The notes under the pieces were generated by a model, which was given only the letters and a program-made list of their open reading frames with translations, did not search any database and was not told the DNA's origin. Both the position numbers and the translations under genes were made by a program. Positions 5,994 to 6,683 of a DNA stretch of 6,683 bases are shown piece by piece. Position 1 is the first letter of the stretch, and every line of letters begins with the position of its first letter. Origin of the DNA: Treponema sp. (GTDB taxonomy: Bacteria; Spirochaetota; Spirochaetia; Treponematales; Treponemataceae); contig DLYJ01000265.1 of assembly GCA_003447785.1 (NCBI GenBank), positions 1 to 6,683 on the forward strand, in the 5' to 3' direction.

Positions 5994-6683
5994 TTAGTCT
6001 GCACTGTTCTGCAAAAGTTCGGTGAGCATGGGAATTAACTGCTTTTTGCGGCTTACGACGCCTTTTAATTCAAATGCATTTTCTTCAACGCGGGGAAAGT
6101 TGAGGGTCTGCAAAAACTTTTCTTCACCCCAGATTATCATTATTGAAGAAAGGGAAGAAATGTCTGTCACCAGCAGTGCCGAAAAGAGAGCGCCCCTTCC
6201 CCTGCACTCGCTCTGAAGGGTTTGGGTAAGTTTTTCGTACTGCTTCATTAATTCGTCCGTGCCGTCTACTTCTATCTGACTTACGGTAAATGACTTTCCG
6301 CCTTCACGGTATTCTTTCATGTCCTGGTTTACGATTTCTTCTGCGCTACGACCTGAGATTCTGCTGCCGGCGCGGATGATTTCTTCACCAAGTTCCTGGT
6401 AATCAAGCTTTGTCAGTGACGAAAGATAATCTGCGATTTGAACATCAGTTTCTGTTGTTGTGGCAGATTTTAATATGAGAGTGTCGCTCAAAATTCCACA
6501 GAGAAGGAGTCTGGCAATTTGCTGGGGAAGTTCAACTTTTTGTTCGATAAAAAGCTTTGTGATTATTGTGGAAGTTGAACCCAGAGGCAGGTTGATAAAA
6601 GAAATCGGATATTTTGTTGATGGAGAGCCGATTCTGTGATGGTCTACAATATCCGTGATTTTATAGTTTTCAATTCCGTCCAC
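5994..6683 (-). CDS. ppaC: Manganese-dependent inorganic pyrophosphatase (family II), C-terminal part cut by right edge
   Basis: Hydrolyses pyrophosphate to two phosphates in the cytoplasm, pulling forward reactions such as aminoacylation and GMP synthesis. The 229 visible residues begin inside the DHH domain: VDHHRIGS (13-20, with metal-binding DHH at 14-16), LPLGSTSTIITKLF (32-45) and CGILSDTLILKSATTTETD (62-80, with the conserved Asp67). The DHHA2 domain follows and ends with GVVSRKKQLIPMLTELL (208-224), where SRKKQ is the substrate-binding signature of the family. The gene ends with TAA at 5996-5994. The first visible codon, GTG at 6683-6681, is almost certainly an internal valine, because the family has about 85-95 residues before this point (about 309 in the Bacillus subtilis enzyme). 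Whether the missing part carries the CBS-domain insertion known in some anaerobes cannot be seen. The visible wording is close to B. subtilis PpaC, including DHHRI and SRKKQ. It converges on guaA and shares its terminator. Confidence 0.93.
   Translation of the reverse strand: MDGIENYKITDIVDHHRIGSPSTKYPISFINLPLGSTSTIITKLFIEQKVELPQQIARLLLCGILSDTLILKSATTTETDVQIADYLSSLTKLDYQELGEEIIRAGSRISGRSAEEIVNQDMKEYREGGKSFTVSQIEVDGTDELMKQYEKLTQTLQSECRGRGALFSALLVTDISSLSSIMIIWGEEKFLQTLNFPRVEENAFELKGVVSRKKQLIPMLTELLQNSAD

Noticed and set aside
6681..6683. GTG at the right edge as the start of the pyrophosphatase
   Set aside because: Alignment by eye with B. subtilis PpaC puts this valine inside the DHH domain; about 90 N-terminal residues lie outside the window.

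Overview
The window is ordinary bacterial chromosome, densely coding, with five protein genes and no mobile element, CRISPR array or RNA gene that I can support. Gene content, an A+T-leaning but not extreme base composition, and the long form of GMP synthase suggest an anaerobic spirochaete of the Treponema type (perhaps a gut or rumen species). That assignment is an impression from protein style, not a search result, and I hold it at moderate confidence.

Layout. Positions 1-989 (minus strand) carry the N-terminal three quarters of a citrate synthase, cut by the left edge. A 182-base divergent intergenic region (990-1171) holds a strong-looking sigma70-type promoter for citrate synthase and weaker promoter candidates for the rightward genes. 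Three plus-strand genes follow: asparaginyl-tRNA synthetase (1172-2620), a membrane protein of the YihY/BrkB type with a cyclic-nucleotide-binding domain at its C terminus (2695-3987), and GMP synthase (4033-5916). A clear intrinsic terminator at 5931-5959 separates GMP synthase from a convergent minus-strand gene (5994 to the right edge) for the C-terminal part of a family II, manganese-dependent inorganic pyrophosphatase.

How the genes relate. AsnRS and GMP synthase both release pyrophosphate, and the neighbouring enzyme hydrolyses it. Citrate synthase supplies carbon towards 2-oxoglutarate and glutamate, and GMP synthase consumes glutamine. These are plausible metabolic links, but the window does not show shared regulation: guaA has its own -10 and ribosome binding site, and ppaC is on the other strand.

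Points that deserve a second look: the YihY-cyclic-nucleotide-binding fusion, with its TTG start and crowded ribosome binding site; two perfect hairpins in tandem around and after the asnS stop codon, without a U-tract and with a nearby direct repeat; the long, eukaryote-like GMP synthase with unusual cysteines beside the catalytic His and in its C-terminal region; and an asnS start with no visible Shine-Dalgarno sequence. I see no clearly new multi-gene system here.
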